From positions 175,883 through 239,882 of the forward strand of contig CAIXUZ010000060.1 of the NCBI GenBank assembly GCA_903922735.1: a stretch of 64,000 nt of DNA. The letters are read 5' to 3'. The notes beneath the pieces are model-generated. The model made no database searches and was not told the origin of the DNA. It saw only the letters and a program-made list of their open reading frames with translations. The position numbers were made by a program, and so were the translations under genes. Every line of letters starts with the position of its first letter. The first letter of the stretch is position 1. This document shows, piece after piece, positions 52,206 to 61,264 of the stretch. This stretch comes from an uncultured Verrucomicrobia subdivision 3 bacterium. Lineage in GTDB: Bacteria > Verrucomicrobiota > Verrucomicrobiia > Limisphaerales > UBA11358.

Positions 52206-53081
52206 ATGAACCGCCGAAAATTCATCATGTCCACCGCGCTGGCCGCGGCCGCCTCGCCGCTGCTCCCCAAACTGGCACACGCCGAAGCCGCTGCGCCAAC
52301 CAAACTCAAAGGCAACATCAATCACAGCGCCTGCAAATGGTGCTACAAAAACGTCAAACTCGAAGACTTCTGCGCCGCCGGCAAGGAAATGGGCCTCGTC
52401 GGGATTGACCTCCTGCAGCCCGCCGATTTCGCGACCGTCAAAAAATACGGTCTGGTCTGCTCCATGGTTTCCAACCCCACGATTGACGGCCTCGGGGGCA
52501 TCGGCAAGGCGTGGAACCGCGTCGAGCATCACGACAAGCTCGTGACCGCCTACGAGAAGCAACTCCAGGCCACGGCGGACGCCGGCTTCGAGCGCCTCAT
52601 CTGTTTCTCCGGCAACCGCGCCGGCCTTGATGACCAGAAAGGCCTGGAGAACTGCGCCGAAGGTTTGAAGCGCATCCTGCCGCTCGCCGAAAAGCTCAAG
52701 GTCACCCTCTGCATGGAACTGCTCAACAGCAAGCGCAACCACAAGGATTACCAGTGCGACCACGTTGCTTGGGGCGCGGAACTCGTCAAGCGCCTCGGCT
52801 CCGAGCGCTTCAAGCTGCTCTACGATATTTACCACATGCAAATCATGGACGGCGATATCTGCGACACCATCAAGGAAAACCACCAATATTTCGGCCACTA
52901 TCACACCGGCGGCGTACCCGGCCGCGCCGAGATTGACGAGACGCAGGAATTGCACTGGCCCCGCATCATGCAGGCGATTGTCGCCACCGGCTTCAAGGGC
53001 TACGTCGCGCAGGAATTTATCCCCAAACGCCCCGATCCGATCGCGTCCCTCCGCCAAGCCGTGCAAATCTGTGACGTGTAA
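52206..53081 (+). CDS. Tat-exported TIM-barrel isomerase, copy A
   Basis: The 291-residue protein has a Tat signal (NRRKFIMSTALAAAASPLLP) and a sugar-phosphate isomerase/epimerase-type TIM barrel. Possible metal ligands are Glu in LCMELLNSKRNHKDY, Asp in LLYDIYHMQIMDG, His in GHYHTGGVPGR and Glu in VAQEFIPKRPDP. It is like hydroxypyruvate-isomerase-type proteins. The exported location is notable, as this fold usually acts in the cytoplasm. It is followed by a close paralogue and an oxidoreductase, a probable periplasmic sugar pathway. Confidence 0.88.
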   Translation: MNRRKFIMSTALAAAASPLLPKLAHAEAAAPTKLKGNINHSACKWCYKNVKLEDFCAAGKEMGLVGIDLLQPADFATVKKYGLVCSMVSNPTIDGLGGIGKAWNRVEHHDKLVTAYEKQLQATADAGFERLICFSGNRAGLDDQKGLENCAEGLKRILPLAEKLKVTLCMELLNSKRNHKDYQCDHVAWGAELVKRLGSERFKLLYDIYHMQIMDGDICDTIKENHQYFGHYHTGGVPGRAEIDETQELHWPRIMQAIVATGFKGYVAQEFIPKRPDPIASLRQAVQICDV

Positions 53082-53108
53082 ACACCAAACCAATCAAATC
53101 CCCAGCCT

Positions 53109-53996
53109 ATGAATCGTCGTAATTTTCTTAAAACCGCCACCTTCACCGCCGCCGCGCCGATGGTGCTCGGCTCGGCCTTCACCACCCGCGTCGCCGCCGA
53201 AGAAGCGCTCGCCATAAAGCTCAAGGGCAATATCAATCACTGCTCCTGCCGCGGTGTTTTTGGAAAAATCCCGTTCGACGAAGCCTGCGCCATCGGGAAA
53301 AAGCTGGGGCTCAAAGGAATTGACCTGATCGCGCCAGCTGATTTTGAAACGCTCAAGAAGCACGGTCTGGTCTGCTCGATGGTTTCCAACCCGCTGGTGG
53401 ATGGTCTCGGCGGCATCGCCAAATCGTTTAACCGCGTTGAGCATCACGACAAATTGGTGCCGGCTTACGAGCAACGCATCAAGGAAACCGCCGACGCCGG
53501 GTTTGAACGCATCATTTGCCTCTCCGGCAACCGCGACGGATTGGACGATGCCAAAGGCCTCGAAAATTGCGCCATCGGCTTGAAACGGATTCTGCCCATC
53601 GCCGAGAAACTCAAAGTGACGGTGTGCATGGAATTGCTGAACAGCAAGCGCAACCACAAGGATTATCAATGCGACCACGTGGCGTGGGGCGTGGAACTGG
53701 TGAAGCGCATCAGCTCGGAACGGTTCAAGCTGCTCTACGACATCTATCACATGCAGATCATGGACGGCGATGTGTGTGACACCATCAAGGAAAACCACCA
53801 GTATTTCGACCACTACCACACCGCCGGCGTGCCCGGCCGCCATGAGATCGACGACTCGCAGGAGCTGAATTATCCGCCCATCATGAAGGCCATTGTGGCC
53901 ACCGGCTTCAAGGGCTATGTGGCGCAGGAATTCAGCCCAACCAAGCCCGACCGCATCGCCTCGCTCCGGCAAGCCATCCAAATCTGTGACGCGTAA
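53109..53996 (+). CDS. Tat-exported TIM-barrel isomerase, copy B
   Basis: The 295-residue protein is a clear tandem paralogue of the preceding gene; long blocks such as MELLNSKRNHKDYQCDHVAW and SERFKLLYDIYHMQIMDGD are the same in both. The Tat signal (NRRNFLKTATFTAAAPM) is retained, along with the four metal-site residues. The N-terminal 60 residues differ most (CRGVFGKIPFDEACAIGKKL). The pair arose by local duplication and may act on different epimers (inference). Confidence 0.88.
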   Translation: MNRRNFLKTATFTAAAPMVLGSAFTTRVAAEEALAIKLKGNINHCSCRGVFGKIPFDEACAIGKKLGLKGIDLIAPADFETLKKHGLVCSMVSNPLVDGLGGIAKSFNRVEHHDKLVPAYEQRIKETADAGFERIICLSGNRDGLDDAKGLENCAIGLKRILPIAEKLKVTVCMELLNSKRNHKDYQCDHVAWGVELVKRISSERFKLLYDIYHMQIMDGDVCDTIKENHQYFDHYHTAGVPGRHEIDDSQELNYPPIMKAIVATGFKGYVAQEFSPTKPDRIASLRQAIQICDA

Positions 53997-54041
53997 CTTT
54001 TCTATTGCTCCCATCGTCCACCATTAAACACCCTTAACACC

Positions 54042-55451
54042 ATGAACCGCCGATCATTCCTAAAATCCGCCACCCTCGCCGCCACCGCGCCGCTCATCAT
54101 CACCAACTTCAATCTTTTCGGCGCGGATGCACCGAGCAAAAAGCTCAACCTCGCCCTCATCGGCTCCTGGGGCCGCGGCGAAGCGCACTTCAGCTCGCTC
54201 GCCACGGAAAACGTCGTCGCCCTGTGCGACATCAATGCAGACCATCTGGCGTTCGGGCTGAAAAAATTCCCCGACGCGAAGACCTATGTGGACTGGCGGA
54301 AACTGCTCGACGACCACAAGAAGCTGGGCCTCGACGGCATCGTCATCTGCACGGCGGATCACACCCACGCCTTCATCGCGAACTGGGCGCTGAACCGCAA
54401 CCTCCATGTCTACTGCGAGAAACCGCTCGCCATCAGCGTCGAGGAAGCGCGGATCGTGCGCGCCAACTGGCTGTCAAAGAAATCCAAGCTCGCCACCCAG
54501 GTCGGCATGCAGCGCCATGCGAATCAGAATTTCAACCGCGTCCGCGAACTGGTTCGCAACGGTGCGATCGGCGAATTGAAAGCCGCCTACGCCTGGGGCA
54601 ACCGCCAGGTCAAGCCGGCCGGCGGCAGCTACGATCAGGAAAAAGGCATCGTCACCTACAAAGGCGCGGACGGCACGGACAAGGTGGCCGGCTATCTGCC
54701 GGACGCCGGCGCGCCGCCCACCGGCCTCAACTTCGACCTTTGGCTCGGACCCTCGCACGTCCATCCCTACAATCCCGGCTATTTCGCCCTCGGACCGGGC
54801 GCGAATTGCCTGTCATGGAATATGTTTTGGGACTTCGGTGCCGGACAGATCGGCGACATGGGCAGCCACACCATGGACCTGCTCTGGAACGCCGTCGACG
54901 CCAAGCTGCCGACCTCGGTCGAGGCCAAGGGCGACCCCTTCAACGACGCCATCACGCCCATCAAATGCGAATCCCACTTCGAACATCCCGCCAACGACTG
55001 GCGCGGCCCGATTCGCACCAGCTGGTATCAGGGCGGGGCCATGCCGAGCGCGCCCAAGGACTATGTGGACCTGAAGAAAATCGGCCACGGCGTGATGTTC
55101 AAGGGCACGAAAGGTTTCGTCGTGGCGGATTTTGAAACCCGCATCATCCTGCCGGTGGGCAACGAGGCGGACATGACCTATTTCAAGCCGCCCACCAAGA
55201 ACGAAGTGCTGCCGCCGCTCGGCCATTTCCAGCAGCAATGGTTCGACGCCTGCAAGAACCCCAGCCTCAAGACCGCCTGCGACTTCGAATACAGCGGCAA
55301 CATGATCGAGCAATTGCTGCTCGGCCTCGTCGCCTACCGCGTCGGCAAAAAACTGGACTACGACAGCGTCGCCGGCCGGGTGAAGAACAGCCCCGAAGCC
55401 AATGCGCTCTTGAGCCGCAAATACCGTGAAGGCTGGACGCTGAACGGCTGA
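54042..55451 (+). CDS. Tat-exported Gfo/Idh/MocA oxidoreductase
   Basis: The 469-residue protein has a Tat signal (NRRSFLKSATLAATAPLI), a Rossmann domain (LALIGSWGRGEAHFSSL, with the CDINADH acidic turn) and EKP in HVYCEKPLAISVEEA. The larger C-terminal domain is as in bacterial exported members (GQIGDMGSHTMDLLWNAVDA). It likely oxidises the sugar handled by the adjacent TIM-barrel isomerases. A terminator 31 nt after the stop closes the three-gene set. Confidence 0.88.
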   Translation: MNRRSFLKSATLAATAPLIITNFNLFGADAPSKKLNLALIGSWGRGEAHFSSLATENVVALCDINADHLAFGLKKFPDAKTYVDWRKLLDDHKKLGLDGIVICTADHTHAFIANWALNRNLHVYCEKPLAISVEEARIVRANWLSKKSKLATQVGMQRHANQNFNRVRELVRNGAIGELKAAYAWGNRQVKPAGGSYDQEKGIVTYKGADGTDKVAGYLPDAGAPPTGLNFDLWLGPSHVHPYNPGYFALGPGANCLSWNMFWDFGAGQIGDMGSHTMDLLWNAVDAKLPTSVEAKGDPFNDAITPIKCESHFEHPANDWRGPIRTSWYQGGAMPSAPKDYVDLKKIGHGVMFKGTKGFVVADFETRIILPVGNEADMTYFKPPTKNEVLPPLGHFQQQWFDACKNPSLKTACDFEYSGNMIEQLLLGLVAYRVGKKLDYDSVAGRVKNSPEANALLSRKYREGWTLNG

Positions 55452-55481
55452 TGCCGCTCCCTGTTTTAACAGACCCAAACC

Positions 55482-55514
55482 AAAACGCGATGGCATCAAC
55501 CATCGCGTTTTTTT
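55482..55514 (+). terminator. Strong intrinsic terminator
   Basis: A perfect 12-bp stem (AAAACGCGATGG / CCATCGCGTTTT), 6-nt loop, and a seven-T run, at the end of the Tat isomerase-oxidoreductase operon. Confidence 0.92.
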
Positions 55515-55518
55515 ATCC

Positions 55519-55682
55519 CGCCTTCGTCCCAACGGGACAATCTGACAATAGCCCGGCGTTTCAACGCCGGGTATCGCGTCAGAAAATCCCCGGTCCCGGA
55601 GGGACGACCGAAACCGTCGACCGTCCCGCCGGGACTTGAACCCTGTGCGGATTCCACCCGGCATTGAAATGCCGGGCTATTC
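55519..55682. repeat. Composite of short GC-rich palindromes
   Basis: Several small inverted repeats lie in a row: GTCCCAACGGGAC, CCCGGCGTTTCAACGCCGGG, GTCCCGGAGGGAC, GTCCCGCCGGGAC and CCCGGCATTGAAATGCCGGG. They look like REP units with the two larger ones (CCCGGCRTT type) at either side. No gene is supported here. Confidence 0.8.
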
Positions 55683-55834
55683 CCATCGCGTCGCTCCGCG
55701 ACTTCTTCGCCAGCTTCGCGGTCATCGCGCGACCCTTTTTCCATCCAGACCATGGTTGGCCCACCGGACAAAGACGATTCAGAATCATGCCGAAGGGTTG
55801 GGGCGTTGCCCACAGGCATTTGAGCAGAGTTTCC

Positions 55835-55949
55835 AAGGGCTTCAGCGTTCCTCATAAGGGCTTCGACGTTCCTCATAAGGGCTTCGACGTTCCTCACAAG
55901 GGCTTCGGCGTTCCTCACAAGGGCTTCGACGTTCCTCACAAGGGCTTCT
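55835..55949. repeat. 21-bp tandem repeat, about 5.5 copies
   Basis: Units of 21 bp with consensus AAGGGCTTCGACGTTCCTCA plus C or T, at 55835, 55856, 55877, 55898, 55919 and a partial at 55940. Because 21 is a multiple of three, both strands stay open: KGFDVPH repeats on the plus strand and EALVRNV repeats on the minus strand. Confidence 0.92.
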
Positions 55950-56405
55950 GACTGTATAAAAAAAGCCAAAACGGGGGTCAAATGGGTGGTTTTGTCCAAA
56001 AACAGGTCAAAAACGGGGTTTTGCCAGCATCCGACGCTGAAAACCTGTCTTTGACCTGAAAAAAGCCATTCAGCCACCCGAAGCAGACGAATGGACACCG
56101 ATGGAAGCCCGATGCGGAAACGAGGGGAAAAGCGGCGGAGGGCCGCCGCACTCCAAGACGCTGGCGCGTGGACCGGAGATTCCCGAACGGCGCGAAGCGT
56201 CTTGGAGTGCGCTAGCCCTCTAGCGCTTTGGCTGGGCTGCGGCGGTCTTTGGTGAAGGGCATCACCTGAGTTTAGCTGGCGCTATAAAAGCTGGACAAGC
56301 TTTTACGTCCAGCGCAACCTCGCATTCATGAAACTTCATAGACCACAGACATTGAGGTCTAATCGTTTTTATGCCACTCCAGTCACCATGCGATCAACAA
56401 ATCAT
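55950..56405. other. Gene-poor stretch after the 21-bp repeats
   Basis: This 456-bp stretch holds the hairpin at 56128-56229 and otherwise no frame with visible homology. It should also contain the promoter of the small secreted protein at 56406, which I could not identify. Confidence 0.5.
56128..56229. repeat. About 100-nt inverted-repeat (REP-like) element
   Basis: Perfect 14-nt arms GCACTCCAAGACGC (56148-56161) and GCGTCTTGGAGTGC (56197-56210). Outside them the outer arms (AAAGCGGCGGAGGGC side and GCCCTCTAGCGCTTT side) match partly. It forms a long hairpin with a 35-nt loop. Confidence 0.85.
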
Positions 56406-56780
56406 ATGAAAGCAATACACTATCTCATTGGGGCGGCGATTGCCGTTCTTGTCGCCGCCAGTTCTCTGAATGCCACCGCTGGCACAAATAGTGTCACAGG
56501 TGCCAACAGCGCTGTTCCTGCAGGAAGCATCAAGTTCATCAATCTCGAGCTATCACAAATTCTGCCGATCTACGCCGCATTGACGGATGCGCAGCTCGAC
56601 ATAAGTCGACTTGGAAAGCCGCCGACAGTGCTCATATCCTTTGAGAACAAGGAGGCAATGACAAAGGCAGAGGTCGTCCGGCTTCTTGATAAGGAGTTCT
56701 ATAGTCATGGGATAGTGGCGACACATCCAGATAAGAAGCATGTTGTATTCAGTTATCGATCGGCATCAAATGCAAAGTGA
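56406..56780 (+). CDS. Secreted small protein with secretin N-domain-like fold
   Basis: The 124-residue protein, from ATG 56406 (MKAIHYLIGAAIAVLVAASS), has a Sec signal. Its single domain (SIKFINLELSQILPIYAALTDAQLDIS, then ISFENKEAMTKAEVVRLLDKEF) resembles the N-domains of type II secretion secretins. No membrane-inserting secretin part follows, so it is a free-standing domain. Composition is more AT-rich than the surrounding genes. Role unknown; a longer frame from 56328 is unsupported. Confidence 0.6.
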   Translation: MKAIHYLIGAAIAVLVAASSLNATAGTNSVTGANSAVPAGSIKFINLELSQILPIYAALTDAQLDISRLGKPPTVLISFENKEAMTKAEVVRLLDKEFYSHGIVATHPDKKHVVFSYRSASNAK

Positions 56781-56924
56781 GAGGCCTAACCACAGGATAG
56801 GCTGCAAAGGCAGAAGACCAAACGGGTTCAAGTCGGGAAAATAAATTCATCCACCGTCCGGGCCCAGTTCGCTTTCAAAATTGAATTGTCCCCTGCCCCG
56901 TTTCGCGGCAAACTCGGCGTTCTT

Positions 56925-58232
56925 ATGCAGCAAGTGAACCTCGGAATGATCGGCGGCGGAACCGTGGGCAGCGGCGTTTACCACGCGTGGCAGAAAAACG
57001 GCGGCCTCATGGCCGCGCGCCTCGGCGTGCAGCTGGTTTTCCGCAAAGTCGCCGTCAAGGCGTTTGACGAGCCGCGCCCGTATCCCATCGCCCGCCATTT
57101 GATGACGACCGACTGGCAGGAAGTCGTCAACGACCCGCAAATCCACGTCGTCATCGAGCTCGTCGGCGGCACCGGCATCGCCAAGACCATGGTGCTCGCC
57201 GCGCTCGCGCAGGGCAAAACCGTCGTCACCGCCAACAAGGCGCTGCTCTCCGCACACGGCAAGGAACTGTTCGCCGCCGCCGCGAAGTCCGGCGCGAATC
57301 TGTATTACGAGGCGAGCGTCTGCGGCGGCATCCCCATCATCAAGTCGCTGCGCGAAGGTTTTGTCGCGAACCAGTTCCCCGCCATCTACGGCATCGTCAA
57401 CGGCACCTGCAATTACATTTTGTCCCGCATGAAGGCGGAAGGCGCGGATTTTAGCGCCGTCCTCGCCGACGCGCAAAAGCTCGGCTACGCCGAGACGCCG
57501 CCCGACCTGGACATCGACGGCCACGACGCGCAGCACAAGATCGGCATCCTCGCCTCGCTCGCGCACGGCTTCTGGGTGGATCATCATGAGATTCACACCG
57601 AGGGCATCCGCGACGTGTCGAAGATTGACATGCAGTTCGCCGAGAAGCTCGGCTACAACATCAAGCTGCTCGGCATCGCCAAGCAGATTTCCGGCAAGAA
57701 ATCCGGCGTGCAGGTTTCCGTCTATCCGACGCTCATCCCGAACGCGCACGTCCTCGCCAGCGTCAATGGCGTGTTCAACGCGTGCTTCGTGCGCGGCGAT
57801 GTCGTCGGCGACACGCTGTTCTACGGTCGCGGCGCGGGCAAGGATGCCACGGCCAGCGCCGTCTTGAGCGACGTGGCGGATGCCGCGCTCGATTTGAAGA
57901 ATGGCGGGAAAGTCCGCATCGCGCCGTTCGTCCCGCACGCCAAGACCGGCCGCGTCATGCCGATGGACGAAATCGTCTCGCGCTATTACGTCCGGTTCAG
58001 CGTGGTGGACCAGCCAGGGGTGCTGGCGAAAATCTCCGCCATTTTTGCGGCGGCGAAGATCGGCATCTCGTCCGTCATCCAGCCGGAAGGACACGAAGGC
58101 GAAAGCGTGCCGCTGATTTTCATGATCCACGACGCCCCCAACGCCGCGATGCGCAAGGCGCTGGCAAAGATTTCCAAGCTGCCCGCCGTCAAAGGCAAAC
58201 CGGTCATGTTCCGGGTGGAAAGTTTTGAATAA
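56925..58232 (+). CDS. hom: Homoserine dehydrogenase with ACT domain
   Basis: The 435-residue protein starts at ATG 56925 (MQQVNLGMIGGGTVGSGVY). It has an NAD(P)-binding Rossmann domain, the catalytic domain with YEASVCGGIPIIKSLREGF, GIVNGTCNYILSRM and DIDGHDAQHKIGILASLAHG. A C-terminal ACT domain (FSVVDQPGVLAKISAIFAA) gives threonine-type feedback control. It reduces aspartate semialdehyde to homoserine. thrC follows 33 nt downstream. Confidence 0.93.
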   Translation: MQQVNLGMIGGGTVGSGVYHAWQKNGGLMAARLGVQLVFRKVAVKAFDEPRPYPIARHLMTTDWQEVVNDPQIHVVIELVGGTGIAKTMVLAALAQGKTVVTANKALLSAHGKELFAAAAKSGANLYYEASVCGGIPIIKSLREGFVANQFPAIYGIVNGTCNYILSRMKAEGADFSAVLADAQKLGYAETPPDLDIDGHDAQHKIGILASLAHGFWVDHHEIHTEGIRDVSKIDMQFAEKLGYNIKLLGIAKQISGKKSGVQVSVYPTLIPNAHVLASVNGVFNACFVRGDVVGDTLFYGRGAGKDATASAVLSDVADAALDLKNGGKVRIAPFVPHAKTGRVMPMDEIVSRYYVRFSVVDQPGVLAKISAIFAAAKIGISSVIQPEGHEGESVPLIFMIHDAPNAAMRKALAKISKLPAVKGKPVMFRVESFE

Positions 58233-58265
58233 GTCGTCGGGCCCTTCGCGCGAAACCTGATTTTC

Positions 58266-59618
58266 ATGCCGATTCTTTTCTCCAGCACCAATCGCCAGTC
58301 GCCCGTGGTCAACCTGCGCGAGGCGCTGCTCGCCGGACAGGCCCCGGACCGGGGACTGTATTTCCCGGAGAAATTCCCGCGCCTGACGGCGGCAGAAATC
58401 GCCGCCTTCGCCTTGCTGCCGTATCACGAAATCGCCTTCCGCGTGCTGGCGAAATACACGGGCGGCATGATCCCGGACGCCGATCTGGCGGCGATGTGTC
58501 GCGAGGCTTACAACTTCAGCATCCCGCTAGAAAAGATTTACGACCGCGTCCATCTCATGAGGCTGGACCAGGGACCGACGGCATCGTTCAAGGATTTTGC
58601 GGCGCAGATGATGGCGCGGCTGTTCGGCCGTTTCCTCAGCGAGGAAGGCAAGCATTTGACCATCCTCACCGCGACGAGCGGCGACACCGGCGCGGCGGTA
58701 GCGCACGCCTTCCACAATATTCCCGGCATTCAGGTCATCGTCCTGTTCCCGATTGCCGAGGTCAGCGAAAGCCAGCGCAAGCTGATGACCACGCTGAAGG
58801 ATAATGTCCGCACCATCGCGATTGACGGCAAGTTCGATGACTGCCAGGCGATGGTGAAACGCGCCTTTGCCGATCCCGACCTGGCGCACATCGCGCTATC
58901 GTCCGCCAACTCCATCAACATCGGCCGACTGCTGCCGCAGAGCGTTTATTATTTCTACGCCGCGTCACGGCTAGCGAAGCCGGGCGAACCGATCGCCTTC
59001 TCCGTGCCCAGCGGCAATTTCGGCGACATGATGGGGGCGGTAGTGGCGCGCGAGATGGGTTTGCCAGTGAAGAAAATCATCGCCTCGGTCAACGATAACG
59101 ATGCGTTCCCGAAATTTCTCGCCACCGGCAACTACCAAAAGATTTGCCCGTCGCGCAACTCATTGTCCAACGCGATGAACGTCGGCCATCCGAGCAATCT
59201 CGCGCGGCTCGTGGCGGTTTATGGCGGCCAGATGGATGAGACCGGCAAGATTCACAAGCTGCCCGATCTCGCCGCGATGCGGCGGGATATTTTCTCCACT
59301 TCGGTTTCTGACCAGCGCACGGTGGCCGGCATTCAGGATTTTTGGAACAAGTTCCAACTGCTGCTCGAACCGCACGGAGCCGTCGCCTGGCAAGGCTTTC
59401 TCGACTGGAACGCAAAGGAAACGCTGGGCGACGCACCGGCAGTAATCGTGGAGACGGCAAACCCGGCGAAATTTCCCGAGGAAGTGGAAAAAGTCGTGGG
59501 CTGGCCGCCGGATGTGCCGCCGGCGATGACGGCGGCGATCCAACTGCCGGAAGACTACGACCGCATGGGCGCGGACTACGAGACTTTCAAAAATTATCTA
59601 CTCAAGAAACACGCTTGA
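58266..59618 (+). CDS. thrC: Threonine synthase
   Basis: The 450-residue PLP enzyme converts O-phosphohomoserine to threonine. It begins LFSSTNRQSPVVNLREALL and has the PLP Lys in GPTASFKDFAAQMMA, TATSGDTGAAVAHAF and SVPSGNFGDMMGAVVAREMG. Length fits the long ThrC class. It forms an operon with hom. Codons near the start look heptamer-like (CCAGTCGCC), but related proteins have the same residues, so I do not call an array here. Confidence 0.93.
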   Translation: MPILFSSTNRQSPVVNLREALLAGQAPDRGLYFPEKFPRLTAAEIAAFALLPYHEIAFRVLAKYTGGMIPDADLAAMCREAYNFSIPLEKIYDRVHLMRLDQGPTASFKDFAAQMMARLFGRFLSEEGKHLTILTATSGDTGAAVAHAFHNIPGIQVIVLFPIAEVSESQRKLMTTLKDNVRTIAIDGKFDDCQAMVKRAFADPDLAHIALSSANSINIGRLLPQSVYYFYAASRLAKPGEPIAFSVPSGNFGDMMGAVVAREMGLPVKKIIASVNDNDAFPKFLATGNYQKICPSRNSLSNAMNVGHPSNLARLVAVYGGQMDETGKIHKLPDLAAMRRDIFSTSVSDQRTVAGIQDFWNKFQLLLEPHGAVAWQGFLDWNAKETLGDAPAVIVETANPAKFPEEVEKVVGWPPDVPPAMTAAIQLPEDYDRMGADYETFKNYLLKKHA

Positions 59619-59685
59619 GTGTCGGCGTGCTTACTTCTTCAAGATTCCCGCGTTAGATCAGGACGCTACGTCGCTTCTAAACCGG

Positions 59686-59701
59686 TGGCATGTTCCTTGC
59701 T
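59686..59701 (+). promoter_or_regulatory. Sigma-54 (-24/-12) promoter
   Basis: TGGCATGTTCCTTGCT matches the -24/-12 consensus TGGCAY-N5-TTGCW, with the spacing between GG and GC correct. It is 84 nt before the ATG of the ATP-grasp gene in an otherwise gene-free spacer, on the coding strand. Transcription would start about 12 nt downstream, near 59713. The upstream activator is unknown; one sigma-54 activator is encoded at 22681-24024. Confidence 0.7.
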
Positions 59702-59785
59702 AAACAGATGATGACGCGAAGTTGGCAAGGTTTTGCCTGACTTGGCGCCATAAAACCAAATTAAAAACCATCTCTTTGGCGCAAA

Positions 59786-61258
59786 ATGAACGCAATGGCT
59801 AAAACAGAACTGTCCGGCATGAATCTTTCCGCCGGCAACAAATCTGAATTTTTTGACGAGATGTTTGGGCGCAATGGCACCCCTTCGGGGCATTACCGGA
59901 AGCTGCAAGAGGCGTTTCGCCAGATTAGCCCCGAGGATTTTCACGCCAAACGCAACGCGGTGGATCTGGCATTTCTGCGCCAGGGAGTGACCTTCAATGT
60001 CTATGGCGACTCGCGAGGAACGGAGCGGGTGTTCCCGTTCGATCTCGTGCCGCGAATCATACCTGCGCTGGAGTGGGATCATATCGAGCGCGGACTGGTG
60101 CAGCGGGTCACAGCGCTGAACCTTTTTCTCCACGACATCTATCATGAGCAGCGCATCGTGAAGGACGGCGTCGTGCCGGCGCATTACATTCTTTCAGGAA
60201 AACATTTTCGCCGTGAGTTCGTGAATTTCGCCGTGCCAAAGGACATTTACCTCCACATCTGCGGCACGGATCTGATCCGGGACGACAAAGGTCAATACCT
60301 GGTGCTGGAGGACAATGGCCGATGCCCGAGCGGCGTGAGTTATGTTTTGGAAAACCGGCGGGCGATGAAACGCACCTTTCGCGGCTTGTTCGAAAAAGCC
60401 GGCGTGCGCCCGGTGGAACATTATCCCCAGGAACTGCTCAAATCATTGCAATACATTGCACCCGCCGGCGTAGCCGAACCAACCATCGCCTTACTGACGC
60501 CAGGAGCGAACAACTCGGCCTATTTTGAGCACACCTATCTCGCGCGCCAGATGGGCATTGAAATAGTCGAGGGCCGCGATCTGCTCGTGCGGGATGAACA
60601 TGTGTTCATGCGCACAACCAAGGGATTGAGACCCGTCCATGTGATTTATCGCCGCATTGACGATGATTTCCTCGATCCCACGGTGTTCCGGCGCGACTCG
60701 TTGCTCGGCGTGCCGGGGCTGATCCGCGCCTATCGCGCCGGGAATGTTTCCCTCGCCAACTCCATCGGCACAGGCATCGCGGATGACAAGGTGATGTATT
60801 ATTTCGTGCCGAAGATGATCGAGTATTACCTGGATCAAAAACCAATTCTGCCGAACGTGCCGACCTATCTCGCCAACGAGGAGGCGGACTTGAAATACAT
60901 TCTGGCAAACCTCGAGAAGCTGGTAGTGAAAGCCGCCAACGAATCCGGTGGCTACGGCATGTTGATGGGGCCGAAGGCGACGAAGGAGGAGATTGCCGAG
61001 TTCCGCCAACGCATCATCGCCGAGCCGCGCAATTATATCGCGCAACCGATGATCTCGCTTTCCACGCACCCGACGCATGTGGAGGGCGGTTTCGAAGGCC
61101 GTCATGTGGACCTGCGCCCGTTCATCCTGTGCGGCGAAAAGACCGTGATTGTTCCCGGCGGCCTCACGCGCGTGGCCTTGCGCAAGGGCTCGCTCGTGGT
61201 GAACTCGTCCCAGGGCGGCGGCAGCAAGGACACCTGGGTTTTATATGGAGATGAATAA
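59786..61258 (+). CDS. Circularly permuted ATP-grasp type-2 protein
   Basis: The 490-residue protein is of the CP_ATPgrasp_2 (DUF404/DUF407) family. It has [79 protein letters not shown] and [15 protein letters not shown]. Family members are predicted peptide or amide ligases often encoded with alpha-E and transglutaminase-like proteins, as here. It is behind a sigma-54-type promoter. Product not known. Confidence 0.92.
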   Translation: MNAMAKTELSGMNLSAGNKSEFFDEMFGRNGTPSGHYRKLQEAFRQISPEDFHAKRNAVDLAFLRQGVTFNVYGDSRGTERVFPFDLVPRIIPALEWDHIERGLVQRVTALNLFLHDIYHEQRIVKDGVVPAHYILSGKHFRREFVNFAVPKDIYLHICGTDLIRDDKGQYLVLEDNGRCPSGVSYVLENRRAMKRTFRGLFEKAGVRPVEHYPQELLKSLQYIAPAGVAEPTIALLTPGANNSAYFEHTYLARQMGIEIVEGRDLLVRDEHVFMRTTKGLRPVHVIYRRIDDDFLDPTVFRRDSLLGVPGLIRAYRAGNVSLANSIGTGIADDKVMYYFVPKMIEYYLDQKPILPNVPTYLANEEADLKYILANLEKLVVKAANESGGYGMLMGPKATKEEIAEFRQRIIAEPRNYIAQPMISLSTHPTHVEGGFEGRHVDLRPFILCGEKTVIVPGGLTRVALRKGSLVVNSSQGGGSKDTWVLYGDE

Positions 61259-61264
61259 AACAAA

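Noticed and set aside
55835..55949. CRISPR-like repeat pattern
   Set aside because: The units are directly adjacent without variable spacers, and no cas gene is near.
55496..56098. 200-codon minus-strand frame with EALVRN repeats
   Set aside because: It spans palindromes and a tandem repeat, has no clear start signal or domain, and is open mainly because the repeat period is a multiple of three. Kept only as an observation.
58284..58305. Heptamer-like CAATCGC/CAGTCGC at the start of thrC
   Set aside because: Only two units; the encoded STNRQSPV residues match the usual start of threonine synthases, so it is coincidence.
56847..58427. 526-codon antisense frame over hom
   Set aside because: Shadow of the homoserine dehydrogenase gene; the composition is Gly/Arg/Asp/Val-rich without a fold signature.
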